Below are positions 34,447-45,837 of a DNA stretch of 64,000 bases, in pieces (position 1 is the first letter of the stretch; each line of letters begins with the position of its first letter). The notes under the pieces were generated by a model that saw only the letters and a program-made list of their open reading frames with translations, ran no database searches and was not told the DNA's origin. Source of the DNA: Stomoxys calcitrans (lineage: Eukaryota > Arthropoda > Insecta > Diptera > Muscidae); NCBI RefSeq assembly GCF_963082655.1, contig NC_081552.1, forward strand, positions 199,624,781 to 199,688,780, given 5' to 3'. A program made the position numbers and the translations under genes.

Positions 34447-35541
34447 CTTGTTTAGATTAAGAAGTTTTTTCCTTTTTGCAATGTTTTCTTAATGTTACTA
34501 CTATGCCCACTGTGCAACTTTGATGTGGTTTCGACATGACTAGAGTGTTGACCATTCATGCATATCGTCGATATCAAGAAAAGTACACAACACTCAATTG
34601 CTATGAATTCTGTCAAGTGCGTCCATGGGGGAAAGGCTGGTTGCCTGGCTAGATGATGGCTCGCTCGTTGGCTGGCAGGTTGGTGTACTCGATGGTTATG
34701 TGGTGTGACGACATGACATCCAATGCTTGAATGTTGGACCCATGGCATTTTATGCCCCTCACCACTTTACAATGTGGGATTATTGTTCTTAGAGCGTGGG
34801 GGGGGGAGGGGAGTTGGGTAAGTTTGAATTTTTTATGGCTCTTCCCCCCTTCGTTACTGCCTCCCTGCATGAATTTCTATTTATGTGATTTTATTCCAAA
34901 AAGCTTTTGAATCTCTGATGATCCATGTGCTGGTGGGGCTGTCACAATCACTAAACGTATGACTGATTTCCCATTCAGATGACATTTGTGGCAGTAGTCT
35001 ATGTTTGTTTAAATAAAATTTCCATATATGATGTTCTTGTGCGTATTTATTTTTCCAAAGTTTTGCAACTTTGTTTATCTACATTGTGTATGTATGGTTG
35101 TTATGGATTGTTTTTTTTTTTTTTTTGCAATGGCTTAAACAAATATTTTCCATGCAAAAATGCTTTACCTATATTCATTGAATTTTGTTCGAGGTTTTTT
35201 TTTTGTCGAAAATTTCAATACAACATGCACTTCAGAGTTTGTTCAAGGTATGAGAAAGATATAGAATTTCCTTTGAATTTTGCCACAACAAATATTTCTT
35301 AATATCATCGAGAAATTTAAATAAAATTTTTTAATTGAAAATATATAAAATTTTTTTTTTTTTGGGAAACTGGTTTCAAATGAAAATAAATAGAGGAAAA
35401 CATTTTTTATTAAGAAGTTTCTTTGAGACATAACAATTAAATATTTAATTAAAATACAACTAAATCTAGATGAGTAAATATTGTGTCGGTGCCTATTGAG
35501 GCATGATTTTAAGCTAATCGACAGCAAGAATGCTTAACATA
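34447..35541. other. Unassigned AT-rich stretch
   Basis: Poly(G) interruptions near 34800 and T tracts at 35110-35125, 35192-35202 and 35349-35362. The frames at 34979-35302 and 35243-35527 are biased-composition sequence without motifs. Confidence 0.5.
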
Positions 35542-36660
35542 CTAGCTGGACAGGGCCCGCTCCGCTGCACCTTATTTCATTCTCTTATTTTATCTGAGCC
35601 CTGTACTGACACTGTCAGGAAAAAGTCCTGTTTGCTGGAATGGATGCTGCAATGGCCTTTCAGATATTTCGCTCAAATGTCGATATCACATTGCTGCTCT
35701 ACTCCCTACTATTTCATTCATTTGAGCCTCATATTGCGATGGTGGGTAAATATTTCCCATATGGGGTACTTTTGGCAGTGAGGTGGACCCCCAGGTATCA
35801 GATTCGTGCTCTAGTCTCAAATACCTTTCATTTGAGCCTAATATTGTCATTATTGGTTTAAATTTCCATTTGGCGGGCTTTGGAGGTGGAGCGGCCCCCC
35901 CCCCCCCCCCCCCTGGATATCCCACCCTAAATAAGGATACCCAATATCTGTTTTTGGGTTATTGTAAACAAACTAAATTTCGCGTTAATCGCCCCACCAA
36001 TCTCCGAGATCTTGCGTTTTTGTAAATTGGGTAAGGGGAGGGCCCGCCCAAAAAAGTTTGGATGTTACTTCTACTTCATTCTCTTGGTAAGAGTGGTGAA
36101 TTGGAGTAACCAACCCCTTTGCCCCGAAGGCGTATATCATATTCATACTCTACTCCCAAAAACCACATTTAGGCTTCATACTGCTATAGTCGGAATATAT
36201 GTGAGGTTTAGGGGGAGTTTATGAGGTCAGGCGTCCCTCAAATATCTGGCCATAAAACAGAGCTCAGATTTGAGTCCCTTTTTGCCATAATCCACAAATA
36301 TGTCCAGTTTTAAGGGGTATTTAGGATGGGGCGGTCACCCATGCGCTTGGCTCTGAAATAATATCAGCATCGTGCTCTATTCTCAAATTTAGTTTATTCG
36401 AACCCCAATTGCCATGGGTTTAGAGGGAGTTTATGGGGTAAGACGACACCTAAACAATTGGCCCCAATATTGGATAACAAATTCGTTTTTTATTAAAAAC
36501 CTGTTATTTATTGCCATAGCAGGCAAACATGGCTGGTTTGATGGGAGTTTAGGGGGTGGACCCTAAAATAATATCATCATCGTGCTAGAACACGTATGAG
36601 CCCCATACTGTCAAGCATTTTGAAATTGGCTATCAAGATATTCAGGACTACGGGATTCGT
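35542..36660 (-). mobile_element. Helitron-like element fragment with family B repeats
   Basis: The 3' terminus (minus strand GGGCCCTGTCCAGCTAG) lies at 35542, and several diverged ~132-bp units follow. A run of 19 C residues occurs at 35895-35913. No TC terminus is found at the far end, so this is a partial or rearranged element. Confidence 0.65.
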
Positions 36661-36899
36661 TCAGATCCACACAAATTGTTTTTTTTTGTATTGGTTATCT
36701 ACATCCAAATCAGATTTCAAAGCTTCCACTAGGGATACCACGTTTTAAAAGAACCGCGCGTCTATCCCAAACAAAGTGTACTCTCCTATCAAAGGGCTTT
36801 TATGGCTGTCCTATTCTATCCTGATCGACCTTCATTTATTATTTTTAATTCCTTTTTTTGGATAGGATAGTGCAGAGGATGATTGCCCTCTGACACGTC
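36661..36899. other. Short unassigned spacer
   Basis: AT-rich between two family B blocks; nothing assigned. Confidence 0.35.
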
Positions 36900-37352
36900 C
36901 CTTCATTTGAATACAATATATTCTTGGTCGTCCCACATGACAGTTCGGTATTGTTTTTATTTGAGTCCTGTAATGTCGAGATCTACATGTCCGCCTAAAT
37001 GGCAAGACGTGTCCCAAATACTTGAATCCTTATATCAACATAAGATTGTAACTCTACTGTCATATACCTTTCGTTTAACTCCCATATTATCCCACCTTTC
37101 ATTGACACCCACCCTTTCATTTGACACCCATATTGCCCAAAGCGGTGAAAGTGCCCTGTCGGAGGGTTATTTGGGGGTGGGGGACCCCCTCAAACATTTG
37201 GGTGAAATTTGTATACCAAATTCGTACTTTACTCTTCAATACCTTTCATTTGATGCCCATATTGTCCCAAACGGTAAACATGTCCTTTTGGTGGGTTTTG
37301 GGATGGGGCGTCCCCCAAGGTTATTTGACATTTTATACCAATTTCGTTATTA
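36900..37352 (+). repeat. Family B repeats, diverged subfamily
   Basis: Units with ATACCTTTCATTTGATGCCC, CATATTGTCCCAAACGGTAA and GGGGTGGGGGACCCCC-like blocks. The same subfamily recurs at 54.9-56.1 kb. The 156-codon frame at 36883-37353 is a by-product of the array. Confidence 0.7.
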
Positions 37353-37361
37353 GTTAGTTAA

Positions 37362-38440
37362 TTTCTATAGGAAATTTTGTCAAAATTTCATTTCCTTGGG
37401 ATATTTTATCAAAATTTCTTTTTTTTAGGAAATTTTGTCAAAATTTCTTTTTTTTTTGGGAAATTTTGTCAAAATTTAATTTCTTTGGGAAATTTTTTCA
37501 AAAATTTATTTCTTTGGGAAATTTTGTCACAATTTCATTTCTTGGGGAAATTTTGTCAACATTTTATTTCTTGGGGAAATTTTGTCAAAATTTCATTTCT
37601 TTGGGAAAGTTTGTCAAAATTTCATTTCTTTGGGAAATTTTGTCAAAATTTCATTTCTTGGGGAAATTTTGTCAAAATTTCATTTCTTTGGGAGATTTTG
37701 TCAAAATTTCATTTCTTTGGGAAATTTTGTCAAAATTTCATTTCTTTGGGAAAGTTTGTCAAAGTTTCATTTCTTTGGGAAATTTTGTCAAAATTTCATT
37801 TCTTTGGGAAAGTTTGTCAAAATTTAATTTCTTTGGGAAATTTTGTCAACATTTTATTTCTTGGGGAAATTTTGTCAAAATTTCATTTCTTTGGGAAAGT
37901 TTGTCAAAATTTAATTTCTTTGGGAAATTTTGTCAAAATTTCATTTCTTGGGGAAATTTTGTCAAAATTTCATTTCTTTGGGATATTTTGTCAAAATTTC
38001 ATTTCTTTGGCATATTTTGTCAAAATTTCATTTCTTTGGGAAATTTTGTCAAAATTTCATTTCTTTGGGAAATTTTGTCAAAATTTCATTTCTTTGGGAA
38101 AGTTTGTCAAAATTTCATTTCTTTGGGAAATTTTGTCAAAATTTCATTTCTTGGGGAAATTTTGTCAAAATTTCATTTCTTTGGGATATTTTGTCAAAAT
38201 TTCATTTCTTTGGGAAATTTTGTCAAAATTTCATTTCTTTGGGAAATTTTGTCAAAATTTCATTTCTTTGGGAAGTTTTGTCAAAATTTCATTTCTTTGG
38301 GAAATTTTGTCAAAATTTCATTTCTTTGGGAAATTTTGTCAAAATTTCATTTCCTTGGGAAATTTTGTCAAAATTTCATTTCCTTGGGAAATTTTGTCAA
38401 AATTTCATTTAAATAAAATATTTTTTTAAAATTTCATTTC
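37362..38440. repeat. 29-bp minisatellite, about 37 copies
   Basis: The unit is TTTTGTCAAAATTTCATTTC followed by TTTGGGAAA (29 bp). The array leaves all three plus frames open: a 350-codon frame (37377-38429) and a 316-codon frame (37466-38416) simply translate the unit in rotating frames, giving a 29-residue period. No start context, codon bias or domain supports a protein. Confidence 0.93.
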
Positions 38441-38589
38441 TACAAGATAGCCTTGAAAACCGCTCATTGTCAACAAGTTCCGCCATTACCACATGCCCTA
38501 CACTCACTATCACTTGCCTCAACTATTCTGCATAAATGCGTCCTTAGTCCTTTGTTTTCCATAATGACGTCAAATGCAATACGGATCTC

Positions 38590-39110
38590 GGTGTTACTAG
38601 CACTCAGTATTTGCCTGTTTTGGTATCGATCCGTATCCACCATAGTATTTGCGATTATTCTACTGTTCCACAGTAGTTACAGCCAAACCCAACAACTACT
38701 CTATTAACTGGGAATTCGACGCCTTAAGACTTCACATTCAACAAGTTTGTCGTCTTCTGTCCTCAGAGTCTCTTGTGTTCATGATCCGGATCTCCCCATA
38801 GTATTTTCGTTTTTCTTTCGATCGTTCCACTGTTTCACAGTAGTTACAGGCAAGACTAACACCCACACTATTAACTGGGAATCCGACGCCATTAAGCTTC
38901 GCATTCAACAAGTTTGTCGTCTTCAGTCCTCAGAGTCTCTTGTGTTCATGATCCGGATCTCCCCATAGTATTTTCGTCTTTCTGCTGATCATTCTACGGT
39001 TCCACAGTAGTTACAGGCAAGACCAACACCCACACTATTAAAAGCTTTGCATGCAACATATTTGTCGTCTTCAGTCCTTCGAGTCGTATGGTCAAGTTTG
39101 CGTTTAGGGA
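38590..39110. repeat. 167-bp tandem repeat, about 3 copies
   Basis: TTCACATTCAACAAGTTTG at 38731 recurs at 38898 (167 bp) and, with a ~20-bp deletion, at 39046. CCACAGTAGTTACAGGCAAG recurs likewise. A partial first copy starts about 38600. It lies just upstream of the LINE and is unrelated to the 153-bp family. Confidence 0.82.
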
Positions 39111-39139
39111 AAATTTTCTCAGCACTGTAGGAGATATAT

Positions 39140-41077
39140 TTCATATATCAAGATCTACGTACAACAGCGAAGTGGGCCACCGAAAGTAGTCTAGGTATAA
39201 ATCCGTGCCAGACAGAAGCAGTTCTTTTGGGAAGCACATACAAGTTGCCTACAGAGGCACCTTTCTCTTTGGGAGGAGAGAATGTGCCACTTACAGAAAG
39301 CGCAAAATACATGGGTTTTTTGGTGGACAGGAAATTGAACTTCAAATCCAACATTTTGGAAAGGGCAAGAAAGGCAACTCTTGCCTTATACATCTACAAG
39401 AGAGCCATTGGCAAAAGTGGGGGGTATAGGCTGTGCGTCATGCATTTGGTGTATACTGCAGTTGTCAGACCTTTAATGCTATATGGTGTTGTGGTGTGGT
39501 GGACGGCGCTTTTAAAGTCCACCCACTACTCAATACTTAACCCCATCCAAAGTATGGCTTGTTTGTGCAGAAGTGGTGTAGTGGCTAAGACATAATGTCA
39601 TTACAACGATTGGCATAAATATCTTCTCAGACAGCCAGGCAGCCATTGAATTCCTGGAGAACGTATTTCTGAACATAAAAACCGCTCTCGACTGTCGCAG
39701 ATCTCTCAACGAGTTGCCTGAACAGTTCAAAATTAGACTGTTCTGGGTGCCGGGCCAAAGAGAAATCCCAGGGAATTGTAAAGCGGACGAGCTTGCGAGA
39801 CTAGGAACTACCCTACACTTTCTAAGGATACTGGAATCTGTGGGTATGCCTCTAGCGACATGTAATCTAGGTTTTCAGGACCAGGTCCAAAGGACAACGA
39901 ATTATAGATGGTCACAATGAGGAGGGGCTGTGAGCATTTTATAACTTAGTCGCCTAATCTAGACTTGAAGAGGTCTAACGCTTTGCTGTCACTGCCTAAA
40001 AACAGACGTCTTAGTCATTGTGTCCGTCATGACTAGAGATGGGTTGCTACCGGGTAAATACTCAATGCTTGAGTATTTATTGGTTAAATACCCAATAAAG
40101 CTGTTTTTTTGGGTATTTATATGGGTGTTTATAATTTTGCAGATATCTTGGGTATAAAAACATTTTTCAAAAAATATTTGGTGACTTCGTATTCTTTGTA
40201 TGTAAACCTGATTTTCTGATCTCATAAAATCGGATATATAGCCGCTATATCGACCGATCACCAGACTTAAAGTCTTGAGGCAATAAAATTTGGCACAGTG
40301 GGTTCTGGTAGTCCTCGTTTCATTTCTATGAAGTGCGCTTTAGATAGGAATTTATATGGATATAGCTGTCCTTAGACTGACCAGCCGATCTCCCGATATA
40401 GGGTATTGAGGCTATAAAGGATCCATTTATTACCTGGATTGGACATTGGGCACAGTGTGTTGTGGTAGATCCCTACCCATTCCTGTCAGATGTCGTACAT
40501 ATCGGACCATATTTGGATTTAGCTGCCATATATACCGATCTCCCGATGTTGTGTAATGAGGCAGAGCATTTTCATCCTATTTAAATGAAATCTGGCACAG
40601 CGAGTTCCGGTATCCCTCTAAACCTGTTTGTTGAATATCATCCAGATCGAAACATATTTGGATATAGCTGCCATATAGACCGATCTCCCGATATTGAGTA
40701 TTGAGCTCGTAAGAGAAGCATTTTTCATCCGATTTGAATGAAATTTGAAGGTCACTGTCTAATCGGAAAACATGCTGACAGACTGAAGATTGGCAGCAAC
40801 GACTTTTGCAGAAGCTGTGAGGACATCGAAGAAGGCTATAGAACACCTTCTGTGTGTATCCCGCACTAGCAGTCAGAGGGAGTTCCATTTTGGGTTCTCA
40901 TTTCTTTGAGAACCTATCCGATTTAGCGAATGTTAACATTAGCAAGTTGTTGGGCTTTTTGAAGCGATCTGGTTCAACGGTAGAAGCTAGAAGGCATCTT
41001 CCTTTTTTTGGTCTGTGGACGAAAACGTCTAAGTGAGTCTAATGGCAGACTGCCACTTAAACCTAACCTAACCTAAT
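39140..41077 (+). mobile_element. RNase H-bearing LINE, split by an insertion
   Basis: Begins in the RT after the active site (WATESSLGINP...LLGSTYKLP). The 122-codon frame from 39227 reads GFLVDRKLNFKSNILERARK and LYGVVVWWTALLKSTHYSIL. A deletion then joins directly into RNase H at about 39595 (INIFSDSQAAIEFLENV; FWVPGQREIPGNCKADELAR). LESVGMPLATCNLGFQDQVQ follows. At 40036-40747 a foreign block interrupts the gene; the coding text resumes at 40748 (TGHCLIGKHADRL then FCRSCEDIEE). It ends at 41060-41076 in AACCTAACCTAACCTAA. It is a dead copy. Confidence 0.88.
40036..40747 (+). mobile_element. Insertion in LINE: hAT-like end plus ~155-bp subfamily D repeats
   Basis: Opens TAGAGATGGGTTGCTACCGG, similar to hAT left ends, followed by a near-perfect hairpin at 40055-40079 (11-bp arms TAAATACTCAA, loop TGC). 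Four diverged ~155-bp units then follow with GATCTCCCGATATTG and ATAGCTGCCATATAGACCGA. No right inverted end is visible, so the block may be composite. Confidence 0.55.
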
Positions 41078-42415
41078 ATACCTCCATCCAATGTCTGAGG
41101 ACATAAAAACGGAAAAACTTCGCTCTTGTTAAAGCTTACAGTGGAATTTGACTTTAGAACAATGTTGGAAAATCTTTTATATTCGAATCTTAAGGAAGGG
41201 CCGAAAAGCCGTCCAAATCTTGGCCTGTATCCATTTGAAGAAAACGTTTTCATACTCTTTGCTTAACTATGGTTTGGCATCGATATCGGCTAAGGTAACT
41301 TTTGAATATGTTTCCCTTCATTTTATTCCCTTCTTATTATACCCCTCTGGTATCAACAAAAGCTTAGAAGTGCTAAAACAAAGTCTAAGGTTAAAGTTTA
41401 AATAAGTAGAAGCACAGTAATTTCAAATATTTCCTTAACATACAGAAGGTGTTGCGTTGCATTTTTCGTAAACATTTCCACTTATTTTTTCCAAGTCATT
41501 TGCTCATTGTCTTATGATTGTTATCTCTTATGGTGTCTTCTTTTTTCAACTTTTGGCTTTTGTGTGGCATTTTTTGCCAACGTCAATTTTGCAGAAATTT
41601 ACCCTGCCGTCATCGTTGCCAAAGTAACCATGCAGAAATCGGGCATAGCAACTTTGTAGCTTTAGAGCCATTGTCATTATGGTGACATTTAAATGGTCTC
41701 CTCTTCAATACTCAAGCTCTGCGGGGGCCGGCCCACTGTCTGCTGTAGAGTTTTTACAACCGATGACATTTCAATGACGTTGTACATTCGTTCCAATGAG
41801 CGCACATGCAATAGAAGATGTTTGAAGGCAAGGTTGGTTGCATGGCTCACTGCAATACGTTGCTATCTTGACTAAGGCAAAGCGTTGTCATTAAGAGATT
41901 TGGATCGAGCGGGATGCACTTGTGCACGCGGTAGTTGAGAGAGATTTATATGTTTGCTTAAGAGTGGATTATCTTCTTATTGATTTCTATTTTCTTTCTT
42001 TCCTTATACGCTTTTACACAAGCCAGGTATACTGATTTTAAGGTTCCCTCTCGCTTTATTTCTCAACTTGATGATAATTTTTCAATTTTCATACCCATTC
42101 AAGTGTATTGTTGCCCCACGCGCTTCTCCCCACTCAAGACGACAATTTACAACCTCTTGACAATAATGCTGAATAACACGACAAGTAGTTGCGATAGAAG
42201 TGTATGAAATTAAGGGCATGATTAAAAGGACTTTATCCTTTCGTTTGAATGAGCAAACAATTCCTTGAAATGAGATAATTAATGTGCACTATTGCAATAT
42301 TAACAGCCACGAATAGGAATCTAACGATGTTGATAAAGAGCCACAGGAGTGCTGGCTGGCATGAATGTAGGTGTTGATCGCTACTAATGATTAATTGAAG
42401 CTTCAGCAGGAAAAA
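41078..42415. other. Unassigned stretch
   Basis: No array or element end. The open frames (up to 85 codons) lack motifs. It is a candidate unique intergenic or intronic region. Confidence 0.5.
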
Positions 42416-44440
42416 CAAGTCACAAGGAGTTAAGTTCGGCCGGGCCGATTTTTGAATACCCGCCATCTTGGGTATATATATTGGTTGCCCAAAAAGTAAT
42501 TGCGGATTTTTCAAAAGAAAGTAAATGCATTTTTAATAAAACTTAGAATGAACTTTAATCAAATATACTTTTTTTACACTTTTTTTTCTAAAGCAAGCTA
42601 AAGGTAACAGCTGATAACTGACAGAAGAAAGAATGCAATTACAAAGTCACAAGCTGTGAAAAAATTTGTCAACGCCGCCTATATGAAAAATCCGCAATTA
42701 CTTTTTGGGCAACCCAATATAAACCACCTTTCGTCAGAATCCTTTGAAAAAATGCATAATGTATGCCCCCATAGCATCTTTATCGAAATATGGTCCGATT
42801 TGGACCAAATTCGACATGGATATTGAGTGGTCTAATAACTGCAAGTCATTGTTAAATTTTGCAGAACAAAATATTGGTCTTTTTGGTAGTCATATCCAAA
42901 TATAGATCGGATGTCGAAAAGCCTAACAGAAGTCACGGTGTCAAATCTGAGCGAAATCGGATTATAAATGTGCCTTTTATGGGGCCAAGACTTTAAATCG
43001 AGTGGTCCAAATTGAAGAAGGATGTCGAAGGGCCTAACACAACTCACTGTCCCAAATTTTGGCAAAATCGGACAATAAATGCGCCTTTTATGGGTCCAAA
43101 ACCTTAAATCGAGAGATCGGTCTATATGGAAGCTATATCTAAATCTTGACCGATCTGAGCCAAATACCAGAAGGATGTCGAAGGGCCTAACACAAATCTC
43201 TGTTCCAAAGTTTGGCAAAATCGGACAATAAATGCGCCTTTTATGGGCCCAAAACCTTAAATCGAGAGATCGGTCTATATGGCAGCTATATCCAAATCTG
43301 GACCAATCTAAGCCGAATTGAAGATGGATGTCGAGTGGCCTAGCGCTACTCTCTGTCCCGAATTTTGGCAAAATCGGACAATAAATGCGCCTTTTATGGG
43401 TCAAAAACCTTAAATCGAGAGATCGGAACATATGGCAGCTATATCTAAATCTGGACCGATCTGTGCCAAATACAAGAAGGATGACGAAGGGCCTAACACA
43501 ACTCTCTGTCCCAAATTTGGCCAAAATCTGACAATAAATGCGCCTTTTATGGGCCCAAAACCTTAAATCGAGAGATAGGTCCATATGGCAGCTATATCCA
43601 AATCTGTACCGATCGGGGTCAAAATGCAGAAAGTTATCGGAGAGTCTAACACAAGTCACAGCGAAATCGGACAATAAATGCGAGGTTTATAAGCCCAAAA
43701 CCTTAATATCGAAAAATCGGTCTATATGGCAGCTATATCCAAATCTGGACCAATCTAAGCCGAATTGAAGATGGATGTCGAGTGGCCTAGCGCAACTCAC
43801 AGTTCCAAATTTCGGTGAAATCGGACTATAAATTCCACTTTTATGAGTTCAAAACCTTAAATCGAGAGATCGGTCCATATGGCAGCTATATCTAAATCTG
43901 GACCGATCTGTGCCATATTCATGGAAGATGTCAAGGGGCGTAACTTAACTCTCTGTCCCAAATTTGGGCAAAATCGGACAATAAATGCGCCTTTTATGGG
44001 TCCAAAACCTTAAATCGAGAGATCGATCTATATGGCAGTTATATCCAAATCTGAACCGATCGGGGCCAAATTGAAGTTGGGTGTCGAGTGGCCTAGCGTT
44101 ACTCACTGCCCCAAATTTCAGCAAAATCGGATAATAAATGTGGCTTTTATGGACCTAAGACCCTAAATCGGCGGATCGGTCAATATGGGGGCTATATCAA
44201 GATATAGTCCAATAAAGCCCATCTTCGAACTTAACCTGGTTATGAACAAAAAAAAAAAAATCTGTGCAAAGTTTCAGCTTAATATCTCTATTTTTAAAGA
44301 CTGCAGCATGATTTCAACAGACAGACGGACGAACATCAAGAATATATTTTCTTTATAAGGTCGGAAACGGATATTTGGATGTGTTGTAAACGGAATGACA
44401 AAATTAATATACCCCCATCCTTCTATGGTGGGTATAGAAA
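42416..44440 (-). mobile_element. Palindrome-ended element with ~153-bp subfamily A1 array and nested MITE
   Basis: The tail (plus strand 42430-42450) is GTTAAGTTCGGCCGGGCCGA, with one half of the palindrome mutated. The head is at 44400-44440 (ATACCCCCATCC...GGTGGGTATA hairpin). There are about nine units between, each with AAATCGGACAATAAATGCGC and ACCTTAAATCGAGAGATCGG. A MITE interrupts the tail-proximal part at 42481-42717. The 280-codon minus frame at 42832-43674 reads through the array and is not a gene. Confidence 0.82.
42481..42717 (-). mobile_element. Mariner-type MITE (237 bp)
   Basis: Ends TTGGTTGCCCAAAAAGTAAT (one G lost) and the reverse complement of TTGGGTTGCCCAAAAAGTAA, with TA at 42479-42480 and 42718-42719. 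The host element's GGGTATATA...TAAACCACC text is continuous across it, which fixes the insertion point. Confidence 0.92.
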
Positions 44441-44701
44441 GGTGCATATCTTCTTAAGACCCAAATTAAGAAGAGATTGAAAGCTTGTAGTGGGGATGCA
44501 GGTAGTAACTTAAACGAGTGGAAAACGAGCGGATTTGCAGTGCTATATGGTGCTGCGCTCTGGTGGACAACACTTCAAAAGTTCAACTGACGTTCAATGC
44601 TCAAACCGATGAGTGCATAACAGGCGCACTAAGGTCGAACTATCGACTGCCCAACCATAGTACGGTCGTGCAGACGTAGTTCCGTAGTATAACAACTAGC
44701 T

Positions 44702-44875
44702 GAGGCCACCATAGCGCAGACGTTAGCATGTCCGCCTATAGCCCTGATCGCCGAGGTTCGAATCCTGGCGAAAGGTTTTCAGCGATGGTTTGGTATGGCA
44801 ACCATGTAAAAGCTTCCCCAGAAAGAAGTTTCGCACTTCGGCACACCGTTCAGACTTGGCTATAAAAAGGAGGGG
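44702..44875 (+). mobile_element. tRNA-derived SINE, 3'-deleted (first copy of the duplication)
   Basis: GAGGCCACCATAGCGCAGAC, B box GGTTCGAATCC (about 44756) and GGCTATAAAAAGGAGGG, then an abrupt switch to LINE sequence. It is preceded by ATAACAACTAG (44689-44699), a variant of the target duplication of the second copy. Confidence 0.85.
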
Positions 44876-45063
44876 GACTTGCAGTGCTATATGGTGCTGC
44901 GATCTGGTGGACAGCACTTCAAAAGTTCCACTGACGTTTAACACTTAAACTGATGAGTGCATTACAGGCGCACTAAGGTCGAACTCTCGACTGACCAACC
45001 ATAGTACGGCGTAGATCCGGTCGATCACGGAATGCGGATAGTAATTAGGGCTATAACAACCAG

Positions 45064-45399
45064 CGGAGGCCACCATAGCGCTGAGGTTAGCATGTCCGCC
45101 TATGGCCCTGATCGCCTGGGTTCGAATCCTGCCGAGAACATCATGAATATTTTCAGCGGTGGTTATCACTTTCTAGCGCTGGCTACATTTGGAAGGTACT
45201 GTACCATTTGGTATGGCATCCATGTAAAAACTTCCCCACAAAGAGGAGGTGTCACACTTCGGCACACCGTTCAGACTTGGCTATAAAAAGGAGGCCCCTT
45301 ATCATTGAGCCTAAACTTGAATCGGACAGCATTCATTGATATGTGAGAAGTTTGCCCCTGGTCCTTAATGGAATGTTTATGGGCAAATTTGTAATTTGC
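45064..45399 (+). mobile_element. tRNA-derived SINE, full length (336 bp) with target duplication
   Basis: Flanked by an 11-bp perfect direct repeat, ATAACAACCAG, at 45053-45063 and 45400-45410. This defines the unit. The A-box-like TAGCGCTGAGGTTAGCAT is at 45076-45093 and the B box GGTTCGAATCC at 45119-45129. The tail ends in GGGCAAATTTGTAATTTGC, not poly(A). The structure marks LINE-mobilised RNA polymerase III retroposons. This is the best reference copy in the window. Confidence 0.93.
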
Positions 45400-45640
45400 A
45401 TAACAACCAGGACGATAAGCAAACGATGTTAGTCGTTTGGTTGCCGTAGCGGAGTAAAGATTAACGAAAGGGCAGATGAATTTGTCGTTGGGGGCAGTGA
45501 GCTTGGTTAGTCGTTTCAAATCCTTTTGAGGTGGCGAAATCCAAGATAATGGAATGGGCATGCGGGGAATTTCTTAATAAATCTCTTCGGGGTTACTTTT
45601 CCGAGTATGGAATCGTACAAAACGCCGATTATTGGCTTAG

Positions 45641-45837
45641 ATCCAGGACGCAGAGAGTGAGGGCAATTAATTAATATTCTATTTAGACAATATATGGCTT
45701 AGACCCAGTCCTGCTTTGCTTAAGATACATTTTTTTCTATACGCAAAATTGAAATGAAATTTTTTTCTACACCCAAAGTTTCTAAAGAAAATGATTTTTT
45801 TTAAAATTTTTATGTGTAAAATTTTAGCTCAAGCAGT
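45641..45837. other. AT-rich spacer
   Basis: Contains short AATTTTT / TTCTAAAGAAAATG phrases like the minisatellite motif; nothing else assigned. Confidence 0.35.

Larger units (their letters stand above)
44530..45640 (+). mobile_element. LINE fragment tandemly duplicated together with a SINE
   Basis: GCAGTGCTATATGGTGCTGC occurs at about 44538 and 44881 (344-bp offset). Each copy carries a degenerate post-RT LINE segment (VLYGAALWWTTLQK-like) and then a SINE. After the second SINE the LINE resumes (AITTRT from about 45400; later ERADEFVVGGSELG, the end of RNase H), fading out near 45640 (GLDPGRRE). It belongs to the same LINE type as 52.1-53.5 kb, where RAITTRTVRSRTVLDCKKK is seen. Confidence 0.78.

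Noticed and set aside
37377..38429. 350-codon open frame (and the 316- and 160-codon companions)
   Set aside because: It is a 29-bp minisatellite; because 29 is not a multiple of 3 the translation cycles through all frames with a 29-residue period. There is no domain, start context or stop-flanked gene structure.
42832..43674. 280-codon minus frame with 'RSLDLRFWAHKRRIYCPI' repeats
   Set aside because: Translation of ~153-bp (51-codon) tandem units; 153 is divisible by 3, so frames stay open. The same peptide appears from every A1 array here.
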